Below, piece by piece: positions 17,112 through 26,668 of a DNA stretch of 36,332 bases. A program made the translations under genes and the position numbers. The notes under the pieces were generated by a model, which was not told the origin of the DNA, ran no database searches, and was given only the letters and a program-made list of their open reading frames with translations. The DNA is from Acidobacteriota bacterium (GTDB taxonomy: Bacteria > Acidobacteriota > Terriglobia > UBA7540): NCBI GenBank assembly GCA_003225365.1, contig QHZN01000081.1, positions 1 to 36,332 on the forward strand. The letters are read 5' to 3'. Numbering within the stretch: the first letter of the stretch is position 1; the number at the start of each line of letters is the position of its first letter.

Positions 17112-17197
17112 TCAGTTTCCCGTAGCGGCGCTCTATGAGCGCCGAAGATGCCGTGGAATCAACACCGGCGGTCATAGACCGCCGCTACAGAAACTGA
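17112..17197. repeat. 86-bp compound palindromic element (MITE/REP-like)
   Basis: The ends are inverted copies: TCAGTTTCCCGTAGCGGCG at 17112-17130 against CGCCGCTACAGAAACTGA at 17180-17197, with one substitution and one indel. Inside are two perfect 8-bp hairpins, CGGCGCTC-TAT-GAGCGCCG (17126-17144) and CGGCGGTC-ATA-GACCGCCG (17166-17184). A similar flanking motif (AAACTGA, then ACCCATTTTC) occurs on both sides, at about 17081-17102 and 17191-17213. No coding capacity. Confidence 0.75.
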
Positions 17198-17282
17198 CCC
17201 GCCACCCATTTTCTTGAAAATGGCTGGTTTCACGAAGTAAAATGGCTACAGGCGAAACGAATTGTGCGAATTGAGGTGAGCC

Positions 17283-20200
17283 ATGAGCGCGCGAAGCGAG
17301 GGGCCATGCCGAGGCCGGGGTACGGGGAAGCGGAACTATCGCCACGACGGTCGGGGCGGGTTTCAGTCGCTACTGTTGCTGACCCTGGCTCTTGAAGCGA
17401 TCGTTTTTTTCCTCGGCGCAGGGTGGCACACGGCGGCGCTACGTGCGCGGCCCGCAGTCCTATCCAATGAGGCGCAGCCGCCGGACTCGATCATTTTCGG
17501 GAAGCCCATTTCCGGAGTCATTAAGCTTGGCGAAACCCGCGCCTGGCGAACCGGAAGCCTGAGCGCCAACGGTCTCTATTCCGTCGAAGTCAGCCTCGAC
17601 TCGCCCTCCAGGCTCACGCCGCCTGAGGCGCTCGAGCCGGGCAAAATCGCTTCTCCCATCACTTTCAACGTCGTCAAAGAAGAAATCTATCCGCCGCAGG
17701 CGCGCGTTGAAATGCGCTTCGAATCTCCCGGGAACCCGGAGATTTCCAAGAAGCTCCACGCAGGGGATCCCGCCAGCTATTTCGTTGTTCGCGCGGCGGA
17801 GCCGGGCGAGGCGATACTGACTCTGGCGGCGCCCGAGTCCCCGGCCGGCGAGCCCATCGCCTACCGTGTTGCGATTCGGCCCTTGAACGTCGGCGCCGGT
17901 GAGGAGGCTGAAATCGTTCCCAACACCGCCCGCGACTGGAAACACGCCTCGCCGATGGCCCTCGGGAAGGCGGTTTTCGGGACCTCCGACGACATCGAAT
18001 ACCTTTACAACACCGACGAGGGCAAGAACGGCTGGCAGTGGCTCACCTTCGAGTATCAGGACGCCAAACCCAAACTGGTTTTCTTCGAGCTTGACCTCCT
18101 CGATCGGGATGTCCCCTGCACGCTGAAGATCTTCCGCCAAGAACCCGGCGCCGAAGGGCCGCGCTTGGTGGAATACACCCAGGGGAAGGACCCCACGGAA
18201 ATCCGTCACGACGACCAATACGACGAGCTGGTCAACTTCAAGTTTCTGACCCGGGTCTTGACCCCCGGCCGCTACTATCTGAGCGTCAAGGCGAACCACC
18301 CGGTCTGGAGCCTGCGCACGACGCTCTTCGATCCGCCACCGTATTCCGACCCGCGGAAGGCCGTGGAAGTGGCGATGCGTTACATGGTGGACGTGGGTGA
18401 TTCGTTCTTCTCGAACACGCCGCGCAAAGGTTCGGTCCGCACGCGCGCGGAAAACGTTACGGACGAAACGGAGCGCTGTATCACCTGCCACCCCGCACAC
18501 TTCACGATGCTGAGCACGCTGACCGCGGTCCGCAACGGTTACACGGTCCGGAACGCTCCCCAGTTCAAGTTCATGATGGACAAGCTCTATAACGCCCCGG
18601 CGCCGCTTTACGGATTTCCCGACACTTACTGGCTGCGCTTCGAGCTGGCGCCGGCGAATGGCACCAGCCGTTTGGGGACGATGTTGCTCATGTATGAGGA
18701 CCTGGTCAGCCATCGGCCAACCGAAACTCCTTCGCACACGGCGAACTACCTTCGCCTGGTTTATGACGCGCGAGATGTGCTGCCCCGCGCCGACACCGTC
18801 CACTACGTGGAGAAATTCCAGCCCACCAAGACGCGCAACTACGAGTTTGATGGGAACCGCCCGATTAGCGACTTTCGAGTGGCGACGGATTCTTGGTTCG
18901 TTCTCGACCACCTCAAGAGCCGCGACGCGGCGTATTCCGCAAGCGCCGCACACCTCGAAGGCTTGATAACTTCGACGGCGGCCAACGACCTCGAAGACAT
19001 CGTCGAACAGACCAAGGGCATGGTCGCAATGATGGCGCGCGATCCGAGCCTCAAACCCAAGCTCGAGCCGCTGGTTGAGAAGAACATCCAGGAAATCCTC
19101 TCGCGCCAGCATGCGGACGGCGGTTGGGTGACGGCGGAATATATGTCCAACGAGCAATTCTTCGACGCGGCGGCTCGCGCTCCTTTCGAAAAGCCCTCCG
19201 ACCCGAGCCTCCAGTTCATGACTGGAGAGGTGCTCTACACGCTGAAGCTCGCTGGCTTTGATATGAGCGACCCGCGCGCCCAGAGGGCCATTCATTGGCT
19301 GCTCGGATTGCAGCGAGATTTCGGCGGCTGGCTCGACAATAAGGGCGAGTTATTCCTCCAGCCCCACTTGGAAACGAAGTGGGCGGTTATGGGCCTTTCT
19401 GAGAATTATCCGGAGAACGGTCCGGCGCTTGCTCCGCCGCCCCCGCCGCCGGCGGTCCTGAAGGCCGGCCTCTCTCCCGAAGAAATTGGCAACCTGCCGC
19501 TCGTGCCTACGCTCGCCTGGCTTGACCAGGAATGGTACGACCGGCAGCCGTCTCATGTTGGACTGGTTCTGCCTTTGCTTACAAGCCCCGAGCCGTTGGT
19601 CCGCGAGTCGGCGGCCGCGGCCGTCGGCCGGATGGCGGTGGATGCGCCCGATCCGGCGCCGTTTGAGATTGCGGTGGATCCGCTCGTTCAGGCGCTCGGC
19701 GACCGAACGAAAATGGTGAGCCGCGCGGCGGCGTGGTCGCTGCGCCAACTTGGAAACGACGGCGTGGGCGTGGACAGAGTTGTAGCTGCGCTCGCCAGTC
19801 CCGACGACTACACCCGTCGCGGCGCCGCGCGCGTTTTCTATCAATACGCCTACCACATGACGGGGCGGGAGGACGCGGCCCGCGCGCTCCTCCGCAGCGT
19901 GGACGACCCCGATGTGCTGGTCCGCATCGAGTCGCTGAAGGCGCTGTGGCGGTGGTGGTATCGCACCGCGGACTTCGGGCTGCGGCGCGAAATCGAACAG
20001 GCCTTCCTCGAGCGGGCGGCGGCCGAGCGCGAGCACCCGCTCGTCCGGTTGAACGTCGCCCAGGCCATTTACAACATCCTGGATGACAATACCGTTCAGT
20101 TCCACAAGAACTGGCTGCGCTCGATGGCCCTCGAAAAAGACCGCGACCGCGCCGAACAAGCGCGCATCGCGGAGGTTGAAAGGCCGCTCGCTCGCGAACT

Positions 20201-20579
20201 CGCGGCAGCACTCGCGCCCGAAAACCCCACGGCCCGGCTGACGCTCCTCTCCGCGCTCGATTATTATTTCCTGCGCGGCGGCATCGGCAACGACTACGAC
20301 CCCATCATGTTTTATGACCGCGAAGCTGCGGAAACTCTCGCGCGCGCGATACTCCCGCTCCTTGATTCTCCCGATGTCGCGCTTTCGCGGAAAGCGCTCC
20401 GGGCGGTGGCGGTGGTGCGCGAGGCGCGGGACCGCGATGTCTTGCTGGGCGTCATGCGGAAGCTCGCCTCACCCGATAAGAGCACGCGAGAAATCGCTGA
20501 GCAGGAGTTGAGCCGGTTCCCCGCCGAATACGCCAGCCAGTCTCGCTCCGGCAGCACGCCTTCCGGGGGAAGCAGATAG
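17283..20579 (+). CDS. Membrane-anchored protein with beta domains, one CxxCH motif, alpha/alpha-toroid and HEAT repeats
   Basis: A 1098-residue protein not recognised as a characterised family. A basic N-terminus and one hydrophobic segment (about 28-52) suggest an uncleaved or cleaved export signal. Two beta-rich regions follow (about 70-205 and 215-355), the second ending VLTPGRYYLSVKAN, like PPC-type domains. CITCH (Cys399, Cys402, His403) is a single c-type haem site. An alpha/alpha-toroid-like region has QHADGGW (about 609-615) and LQRDFGGW (about 675-682), as in terpenoid-cyclase-fold repeats. After a run of prolines (about 720) come HEAT repeats (about 750-960), then a helical tail. 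GAGGTGAG lies just before ATG 17283. The next gene, 71 bases on, is a second HEAT/CxxCH protein, so both probably work outside the cytoplasm as a pair. Function unknown. Confidence 0.85.
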   Translation: MSARSEGPCRGRGTGKRNYRHDGRGGFQSLLLLTLALEAIVFFLGAGWHTAALRARPAVLSNEAQPPDSIIFGKPISGVIKLGETRAWRTGSLSANGLYSVEVSLDSPSRLTPPEALEPGKIASPITFNVVKEEIYPPQARVEMRFESPGNPEISKKLHAGDPASYFVVRAAEPGEAILTLAAPESPAGEPIAYRVAIRPLNVGAGEEAEIVPNTARDWKHASPMALGKAVFGTSDDIEYLYNTDEGKNGWQWLTFEYQDAKPKLVFFELDLLDRDVPCTLKIFRQEPGAEGPRLVEYTQGKDPTEIRHDDQYDELVNFKFLTRVLTPGRYYLSVKANHPVWSLRTTLFDPPPYSDPRKAVEVAMRYMVDVGDSFFSNTPRKGSVRTRAENVTDETERCITCHPAHFTMLSTLTAVRNGYTVRNAPQFKFMMDKLYNAPAPLYGFPDTYWLRFELAPANGTSRLGTMLLMYEDLVSHRPTETPSHTANYLRLVYDARDVLPRADTVHYVEKFQPTKTRNYEFDGNRPISDFRVATDSWFVLDHLKSRDAAYSASAAHLEGLITSTAANDLEDIVEQTKGMVAMMARDPSLKPKLEPLVEKNIQEILSRQHADGGWVTAEYMSNEQFFDAAARAPFEKPSDPSLQFMTGEVLYTLKLAGFDMSDPRAQRAIHWLLGLQRDFGGWLDNKGELFLQPHLETKWAVMGLSENYPENGPALAPPPPPPAVLKAGLSPEEIGNLPLVPTLAWLDQEWYDRQPSHVGLVLPLLTSPEPLVRESAAAAVGRMAVDAPDPAPFEIAVDPLVQALGDRTKMVSRAAAWSLRQLGNDGVGVDRVVAALASPDDYTRRGAARVFYQYAYHMTGREDAARALLRSVDDPDVLVRIESLKALWRWWYRTADFGLRREIEQAFLERAAAEREHPLVRLNVAQAIYNILDDNTVQFHKNWLRSMALEKDRDRAEQARIAEVERPLARELAAALAPENPTARLTLLSALDYYFLRGGIGNDYDPIMFYDREAAETLARAILPLLDSPDVALSRKALRAVAVVREARDRDVLLGVMRKLASPDKSTREIAEQELSRFPAEYASQSRSGSTPSGGSR

Positions 20580-20650
20580 ACTTTTCCCCGGGTGCTGAAC
20601 GATCCCGCGTGGCGGGACTTTGCGGGGCGGCGCGGGCCGTCCGAAATCGC

Positions 20651-22261
20651 ATGAACAAATCCTGGTTTCCTCGGGCGCTCTGGGGCGTTGTGATTGTGGG
20701 TCCGCTGCTTTTATGCGCCCACGCCGGCTGGGCGGTCCCGCAACGCGGGATCACCGAGCCCGTCCAAGGCGCCGACCGGGAAGTTATCCGACTGATTGCC
20801 GCATCGCTCGCCAGCCCGCAAGCGGATGTCCGCCAGGCGGCGCTCGAGTGGCTGGCGCGCGACGCTGGCGCCGACGACGAGCGCCTGATTCCCGCAGTCT
20901 TCCACCTCCTTAGAGACAAGAAGGCGGGGGTTCGAAATCAGGCGCTCGCAAATTTGGGCTGGATCTACGAGCGCCACCCGTCGAAGCGAAGCGGCCGGCG
21001 GGCTCTGCTGGCGATCGAAAAAGCGCTCGCCAATCCCGCCGACCACGCCGCGGCTCTGGTGGCGGTGGATCTCGTTCGCGGCTCGGCGGAGAGGGGCGAA
21101 TACGATGAAAACAAGGGAGGGGCGCCGAGGGAGCGCCTGCTTTCGAATCCGGGAATTCAGAAACTGGTGGCGTCGCTGCTAACCAGCCGCGAAAGTTCTC
21201 TCCGCCCGGAGCTGCTTCAAGTGGTCGAAAGTTCTGGCCTCCTTCAGTCCTTGCCCGCCGTCGTCGAAGCGGTCGGTGAAGCCTTGCGTGACGACGACCT
21301 GACGGTGCGAAGCAACGCGACGGACCTCCTCATCGCGATTGGCTTGAAAGGTACGCCCGCGGCGCGCGCGAAGGCGCACCCGCTGCTCGTGGCGGCGCTC
21401 CAGGAGGGCGACCCGAACGTCCAGCTCCGGATTTCCCGCGCGCTTCAGCTACCCATCCCGCCCCGCAAAGCGGCTCCGCCCGTTCTCTCAATGAGCGGTG
21501 AAAAGGTCTCAGCTTCCGACCTCCCCTTCGACTTTAATTTCTTCACCGCCTTCGTTCAGCCGCTGTTTGCGAAGAAATACGGCGGCGAGGCCTGCGTGGA
21601 TTGCCACACGCCGCAGGCCAATACCACAGGCAAATTCCGCGTTCTTGCCCCAAGGGCCGACGGCCATTTCGCTCTGGAGGAGTCGCGCGTGAACTTCGTC
21701 TCCGTGCTCGCAGTGGTGGACCGGGAGAACGTCGAAAAAAGCAAGCTGCTGCTCAAGCCTCTGGACCCGCGCGCCTCCGAAGGGAAGCTGCATGGGGAGA
21801 CGCACGATGGGGGCGTGTCTTGGAGCAATCAATTCGACCCCGACTTCCGGCTGGTGGACGGCTGGTTGAAAGGCGCCAAGCTTGAAATTCCCCCGCAGAG
21901 CCAACTGGACTTCGCCTATTTCGTCGAGCACGTGGAACCGATTTTTTCTACGCCCGGGCCCGACGGCTTTGCGTGCATCAACTGTCATTCTACGCACGCC
22001 ATCCTGCACTTGGAATCGCCCGAGACACGCGAAGGCAGCTTTTCAATCGAGCAAATCGCCAACAATTACCAGTCGGCCCATCGCGTCATTGATGAGGCGG
22101 CCCCCGGAAACAGCTTCATCGTCCGCAAGCCGACTAGTCCGCGCGAAGGGGCGGACGGCCTCGCGCACGCCGGCGGAATTCGGTGGACGGATAAGAAAGA
22201 ATCGTGGCAGTACCGATCTTTGATCACCTGGATTGGAAAACGCAACCTGGACGCCCAGTGA
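20651..22261 (+). CDS. Secreted HEAT-repeat protein with two c-type haem motifs
   Basis: A 536-residue protein with a signal peptide (about residues 1-30, WGVVIVGPLLLCAHAGWA), HEAT-like repeats (about 40-280, for example DVRQAALEWLARDAG and VRNQALANLGWIYE) and a C-terminal region with two CxxCH motifs, CVDCH (Cys315, His319) and CINCH (Cys442, His446). The contexts FVQPLFAKKYGG and YFVEHVEPIFSTPGPDGFA resemble planctomycete-type cytochrome domains, in which a P-x-F segment leads into CxxCH. The GTG at 20609 would give a longer start, but ATG 20651 sits directly before the signal peptide. It lies 71 bases after the toroid/HEAT gene, and its TGA overlaps the GTG of the serine hydrolase gene. 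Likely periplasmic; haem binding is inferred from the motifs only. Confidence 0.88.
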   Translation: MNKSWFPRALWGVVIVGPLLLCAHAGWAVPQRGITEPVQGADREVIRLIAASLASPQADVRQAALEWLARDAGADDERLIPAVFHLLRDKKAGVRNQALANLGWIYERHPSKRSGRRALLAIEKALANPADHAAALVAVDLVRGSAERGEYDENKGGAPRERLLSNPGIQKLVASLLTSRESSLRPELLQVVESSGLLQSLPAVVEAVGEALRDDDLTVRSNATDLLIAIGLKGTPAARAKAHPLLVAALQEGDPNVQLRISRALQLPIPPRKAAPPVLSMSGEKVSASDLPFDFNFFTAFVQPLFAKKYGGEACVDCHTPQANTTGKFRVLAPRADGHFALEESRVNFVSVLAVVDRENVEKSKLLLKPLDPRASEGKLHGETHDGGVSWSNQFDPDFRLVDGWLKGAKLEIPPQSQLDFAYFVEHVEPIFSTPGPDGFACINCHSTHAILHLESPETREGSFSIEQIANNYQSAHRVIDEAAPGNSFIVRKPTSPREGADGLAHAGGIRWTDKKESWQYRSLITWIGKRNLDAQ

Positions 22262-24312
22262 ATGAGAAGGTTCGGTTCTGGGCGCTGCCGGGGCGAGGCC
22301 TGCCCCCACGGCCCGTTGAGGCATTTCTGGTCAAACGACTGCGATTGACTTCCCAGCGCGACCGAGCCTCGGCTTCAGACATTGTCCAGATTTTTCTGGG
22401 AGCGGCGGCAGCGGCGCTTTTGGCAAGCCTTCCTCTCCTCGCCGCGCGCAGCCCCCGCGCCCCCTTAAACCCGACTCCCGTCCGAACTTTCGGCCCCACC
22501 GACCCGAAGGAACTCGAGGCCTTTCTCGATCCCATTTTCTCGAGTGGGATGGCAAGGTGGCACATCCCCGGGGCGGTATTTCTCCTGGTAAAGGATGGCA
22601 GAGTATTTTTCGCCAGGGGTTATGGCTACTCGGACCTCATGAAAAGAACCGCCGTTGATCCCGCCAAAACGGTATTCCGAGTGGGCTCGGTTTCGAAGCT
22701 ATTCACCGCCACGGCCGTCCTCCAGCTCGCGGAACGCGGCGAAGTGGACCTTCACACGGACGTCAACCGGTACTTGAAGACGTTTCAGTTGGAGGAGAAC
22801 TTTCCTGCCCCGGTGACGCTCGCAAACCTTTTGACGCACACCGGCGGCTTCGACGACCGCGCCATCGGCATCGCCGCGCGGAATGCTCAGGACCAGGCGC
22901 CGCTGGGAGAATACCTGGCGCGCTCGATGCCGCCGCGGGTTCGGCCGCCTGGGGAAATGTACAACTACTCGTCGCACGGGATCGCGCTTGCGGGTTATAT
23001 CGTGGAAACGGTTTCGGGTCAGCCTTTCGGCGAATACGTCGAGAAGAATATCCTCGAGCCCCTGGAAATGCGGCAATCGAGTTTTTCGCCTGCCGCGGCG
23101 CCAGTGGCTGAAATTGCGCGCAGCTACGCTGTTGTGAACGGGACTGTCCAGGCTGTGCCTTACGATTTTTTCAACATCGGCCCCGCCGTGGGACTGAATT
23201 CGACGGCGAGCGATATTGCGCACTTTATGATTGCGAACTTGGAGCATGGCGTCTTTGATGGCCACCGCCTCCTTTCCGAGCGGATGATCGACGAAATGCA
23301 CCGCCAGCAATACACCGACGACCCGCATCTGCCCGGCAGGACCTACGGGTTTTACGAAAAATTCCGAAACGGGTGGCGTTCCATCGGGCACGGCGGCAAC
23401 ATTCGCGGCTTTGGCAGTCTCCTGTTGCTCGTTCCGGAAGCGCGCGCCGGGATTTTCCTTTCCACCAACCTCGACGAGCCGCGGTTCGACGTCGAGCTGG
23501 TCCATAAGTTCTTTGTCCATTACTTTCCCTCGCGAGTGGCGGCGGACCCGCCAGCGCCGAATCCGTTGTTTCTGACTAAGGCGACGAACTATGTCGGCAG
23601 ATACCGCATCAATCCCTATTCGCGGACGACGCTCGAGAAGCTGGCAACGCTTAATTGGCAGTACCGGCTTACTGCTTTGCCGGATGGGAGTCTCCAACTT
23701 CATACTCCGCACGACTACACGCCGCCGACGCGCTGGGTCGAAGTGACTCCGGACCTTTTCGAGAGCGCGAACGGCGAGGGCCGCGCGGTTTTTCGCCTGG
23801 ACTCAGACGGCCGAGCGAAGGCGCTGCTCCTCGACACCGGTGAGTTCGAAAAGCTGGCGTGGTACGAAACGGCAGGGTTTCAGGTGAATCTGGTCAAGAC
23901 CCTGTTGCTCGTCTTTCTCTCGCTTGGGCTCGTTTGGCCTCTAGAGTACGCCCTCCGGCGCATGCTTCAGCGTCCCCGGGCTTCCTCCTGGTCCCGCATC
24001 GCGGGGTCGGCGCGCCTAGTGGCCGTCGCGGCCGGCGCCTCGGCACTCGTCTTCATCGTCGGTTTCGTTCGGACGGCTCGGCACATGGACTTCTGGGAAT
24101 TCATTTACGGTATTCCAGCGCCAATCCACAGGCTTCTGGTTATACCCCCCTTCACGGCGCTCGCGGCGTGTGGGATGGTGTTCTTTGACGTGCGCGCCTG
24201 GGCCAAGGGAGTAGGAAGTGTGCTCGATCGGCTCTACTACACAATGGTAACCGTTGCGGCGCTGGTTTTCGTGTGGTTTCTAGTCTTCTGGAATCTCCTG
24301 AATGTGAGATGA
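22258..24312 (+). CDS. Class-C beta-lactamase-like serine hydrolase with C-terminal membrane segments
   Basis: A 684-residue member of the serine beta-lactamase/DD-peptidase-like family. It has the SxxK motif GSVSK (Ser144, Lys147), a YSS motif (Tyr237, in EMYNYSSHGIALAG) and HGG (His378, in GHGGNIRGFG), the three catalytic elements of class C-like hydrolases. An N-terminal hydrophobic segment (about 45-62) exports the domain. About four hydrophobic helices after residue 545 anchor the C-terminus, an architecture seen in bacterial serine hydrolases of unknown substrate. GTG 22258 overlaps the preceding stop by GTGA; the frame is open further up to 22204 but without support, and the next Met is inside the catalytic domain. 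It is probably a peptidase, esterase or amidase acting outside the cytoplasm, not necessarily a beta-lactamase. Confidence 0.9.
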   Translation: MNEKVRFWALPGRGLPPRPVEAFLVKRLRLTSQRDRASASDIVQIFLGAAAAALLASLPLLAARSPRAPLNPTPVRTFGPTDPKELEAFLDPIFSSGMARWHIPGAVFLLVKDGRVFFARGYGYSDLMKRTAVDPAKTVFRVGSVSKLFTATAVLQLAERGEVDLHTDVNRYLKTFQLEENFPAPVTLANLLTHTGGFDDRAIGIAARNAQDQAPLGEYLARSMPPRVRPPGEMYNYSSHGIALAGYIVETVSGQPFGEYVEKNILEPLEMRQSSFSPAAAPVAEIARSYAVVNGTVQAVPYDFFNIGPAVGLNSTASDIAHFMIANLEHGVFDGHRLLSERMIDEMHRQQYTDDPHLPGRTYGFYEKFRNGWRSIGHGGNIRGFGSLLLLVPEARAGIFLSTNLDEPRFDVELVHKFFVHYFPSRVAADPPAPNPLFLTKATNYVGRYRINPYSRTTLEKLATLNWQYRLTALPDGSLQLHTPHDYTPPTRWVEVTPDLFESANGEGRAVFRLDSDGRAKALLLDTGEFEKLAWYETAGFQVNLVKTLLLVFLSLGLVWPLEYALRRMLQRPRASSWSRIAGSARLVAVAAGASALVFIVGFVRTARHMDFWEFIYGIPAPIHRLLVIPPFTALAACGMVFFDVRAWAKGVGSVLDRLYYTMVTVAALVFVWFLVFWNLLNVR

Positions 24313-24331
24313 GGGCGAGGGAAGAGGACGA

Positions 24332-26668
24332 ATGATCCTTGGTGGTTGGCGGAGTGTGGCGAAGCTTCCGCTGATCGTCGCGATGGCTTGGACAAATGCT
24401 GCGCGCGGGGCGGAGAACCCTGCACTTTACGACCGCGGGTATTCCGTGCTGCCCGAGCCGCAGGTGGTCGTCCTAACCAAACGCGACGTCAGCTTTGGGT
24501 CGGGTTGGCGCCTGGAACTCGCCGGTGTCCCACCCCGCGACGTGGCCTTGGCGACGTTTCAAGAGGATCTCAAGACGCGCTTCGGAATCACGCTTTCACG
24601 CGGAAAATGGGGGCGTGGTGTAATTCGACTTAAGGTGGCCCCGCATGGGGTGGCCATCAGCAACGCGGTGGACTCGAACCGTGCGGCGCTGGCTCAGCAA
24701 GCCTACTGGATGCTCATCCAGCCGGAAAGCGTCGAGATTAGGGCCAATTCGACGCAGGGCCTTTTCTATGGCTTGGGAACACTTGTGCAGCTCGTTCGTC
24801 AGGAAGGGGCGAAATTCTTTCTGCCCGCCGGCGAAATCATAGATTGGCCCGACCTTGAGTTGAGAGCGATCTTTTGGGACGACGCGCACCATCTCGAGCG
24901 GCTGAGCGAACTGAAACGGGCCATCCGCCAGGCTTCGTTTTTCAAAATCAACGGCTTCGCCATCAGGCTGGAGGGCCACTTCCAGTACCGCCGCGCTGCC
25001 GCCTTGGTCGAGCCATACGCGCTCTCCCCCGCCGAGTTGCAGGAGCTTACTAATTACGGCCTGCACTATTTCGTCCAGGTCATTCCGTATCTTGACGCTC
25101 CCGCACACGACGCATTCATATTGAAGCACCTCGAGTACGCCCGCCTGCGGGAGTACCCGCAGAGCGACTACGAGATGTGCGTCACCAATCCTGACACCTA
25201 TAAGCTACTCTTTGGGATGGTTCAGGACTTGCTGGCCGCCAACATGGGCGGGAAGTATTTCCTTCTCTCCACCGACGAACCTTACTACGTCGGTCTGGCT
25301 TCGAACCAACAGTGCGATGAAGCGACCCAGGCAAAAGCGGACGGGAGCGTGGGAAGACTCCTGGCGGAATTCATTACCAAGGCGGCGGGCTACTTGCATG
25401 AGCGGGGGCGGGCGGTCATCTTTTGGGGAGAATATCCGTTGAAACCGGCAGATATTGAGCATCTTCCGCCGTACCTCGTGAACGGAGAGGTTTACGGTCC
25501 GGAATTCGATCCAGTCTTCAAAGCGCACGGCATCCGCCAAATGGTTTACACCTCGACCGAGGGCGAGGAGCCGTTGTTCCCGGAGTACTTCACGGCGGTC
25601 GCCTGGGAGAAGGTGCACGCCACGAAGCTTCCGACGATGCGTGTCAACGGGATGGTTTCGGAAATCACGTCAGCGGTCGAAAGAAGACAGGCCGACCTGA
25701 TGGGCGCAGTCATCGCCGGGTGGGCGGATGAGGGTCTGCACCCGGAGACTTTCTGGGCCGGCTACGCCACAGGGACGGCCGTGGCGTGGCACGTGGAGAA
25801 CCTCGACCCGCGCATCCTGCTCGATTCCTTCTTCAATCTTTTCTACGGCTCCCGGACGGTTTTGATGGCGCGGGTCTATCAGTTGATGAGCGAAGAGGCT
25901 CAATTCTGGGCCGACAGTTGGGAGTGGGCGCCCTCCTCGGCGCGCAAGCCCATCTTCGGTAATTCGGACGGGGTCTTTAATCCCCCCAAGAGCGCCCGGG
26001 ACCAGACCATCGCCCTGCCGCCCGTCCCCGCCCCTTCCGACTTGTCGGTGAATCTCGAATGGAAAAAGGATAACGATCGGCGGCTTCAACTCGTCTTTAA
26101 ATATATGCTCGACAACGGCGAGCTTATAGACCTGCTCAAGAATAACCTTGGGCGCGTCAAGATCAACCGTTACAATTTGGAGGTCTTCGCGTCGGTCGCC
26201 GAGATTTACGAGCAGAATTTATGGATGATTTTGGATCTGGGAAGGATTGATACGCTTTTGAATTCAGCCGAGGATGCGGTGAAGAAAAAGCGGCCGGAAG
26301 ATGCGGTGGCGGCCCTCGACCACGCCCTGGCCCTGGCGGAAAACATCCGGCAACGGCGGAATCTGGCGCTGCGGCAGGTCACTGTGACCTGGTACAAGTC
26401 ATGGTATCCACGCGTCGAGGCCGCCAACGGGCGGCGCTTCGTGCATGTCCTCGACGATGTCCAGGACCATCCCCCAGACCGCACGGTAGATCTGTCCTAC
26501 CTCTTCTATCGTGAGCTGCTGCTGCCGCTTGGCGATTGGGTCCGAAAGGTGGATTCGGTTCGCAACGTCTTTGCGCTGGAAAACGGCCTGCCCGCGCGCA
26601 ACGATCATTTCGACTGGCTTGATACGAAGATCCTATTGCCCGCAAAAGCGGGCGCGGGGTTGGATTGA
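24332..26668 (+). CDS. Secreted GH20-like glycoside hydrolase (beta-N-acetylhexosaminidase-like)
   Basis: A 778-residue protein with a signal peptide (about 1-26, ending NAARGA). An N-terminal alpha/beta domain of the GH20 accessory type follows (about 35-165, with VLPEPQ and GLFYGLGTLVQLVRQEG). A TIM-barrel starts at IDWPDLELRAIFWDDAHHLERL. STDEPYY contains the Asp315-Glu316 pair expected for the substrate-assisted acid/base of GH20. A helical C-terminal part (about 560-778) is not recognised. GAAGAGGACG precedes ATG 24332. It lies 19 bases after the serine hydrolase gene, so both probably act on one extracellular glycan or glycopeptide; that pairing is inferred. The DE context differs from the usual GGDE, so related hexosaminidase-like activities cannot be excluded. 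Confidence 0.82.
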   Translation: MILGGWRSVAKLPLIVAMAWTNAARGAENPALYDRGYSVLPEPQVVVLTKRDVSFGSGWRLELAGVPPRDVALATFQEDLKTRFGITLSRGKWGRGVIRLKVAPHGVAISNAVDSNRAALAQQAYWMLIQPESVEIRANSTQGLFYGLGTLVQLVRQEGAKFFLPAGEIIDWPDLELRAIFWDDAHHLERLSELKRAIRQASFFKINGFAIRLEGHFQYRRAAALVEPYALSPAELQELTNYGLHYFVQVIPYLDAPAHDAFILKHLEYARLREYPQSDYEMCVTNPDTYKLLFGMVQDLLAANMGGKYFLLSTDEPYYVGLASNQQCDEATQAKADGSVGRLLAEFITKAAGYLHERGRAVIFWGEYPLKPADIEHLPPYLVNGEVYGPEFDPVFKAHGIRQMVYTSTEGEEPLFPEYFTAVAWEKVHATKLPTMRVNGMVSEITSAVERRQADLMGAVIAGWADEGLHPETFWAGYATGTAVAWHVENLDPRILLDSFFNLFYGSRTVLMARVYQLMSEEAQFWADSWEWAPSSARKPIFGNSDGVFNPPKSARDQTIALPPVPAPSDLSVNLEWKKDNDRRLQLVFKYMLDNGELIDLLKNNLGRVKINRYNLEVFASVAEIYEQNLWMILDLGRIDTLLNSAEDAVKKKRPEDAVAALDHALALAENIRQRRNLALRQVTVTWYKSWYPRVEAANGRRFVHVLDDVQDHPPDRTVDLSYLFYRELLLPLGDWVRKVDSVRNVFALENGLPARNDHFDWLDTKILLPAKAGAGLD

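Noticed and set aside
17460-19295. 611-residue open frame opposite the toroid/HEAT gene
   Set aside because: It is antisense to a gene with clear motifs, its composition is rich in Arg/Val/Glu typical of shadow frames, and no start site is visible.
22258-24312. Antibiotic-resistance beta-lactamase
   Set aside because: The SxxK/YSS/HGG pattern marks the general class-C hydrolase family. The C-terminal membrane helices and the neighbouring genes point to another substrate.
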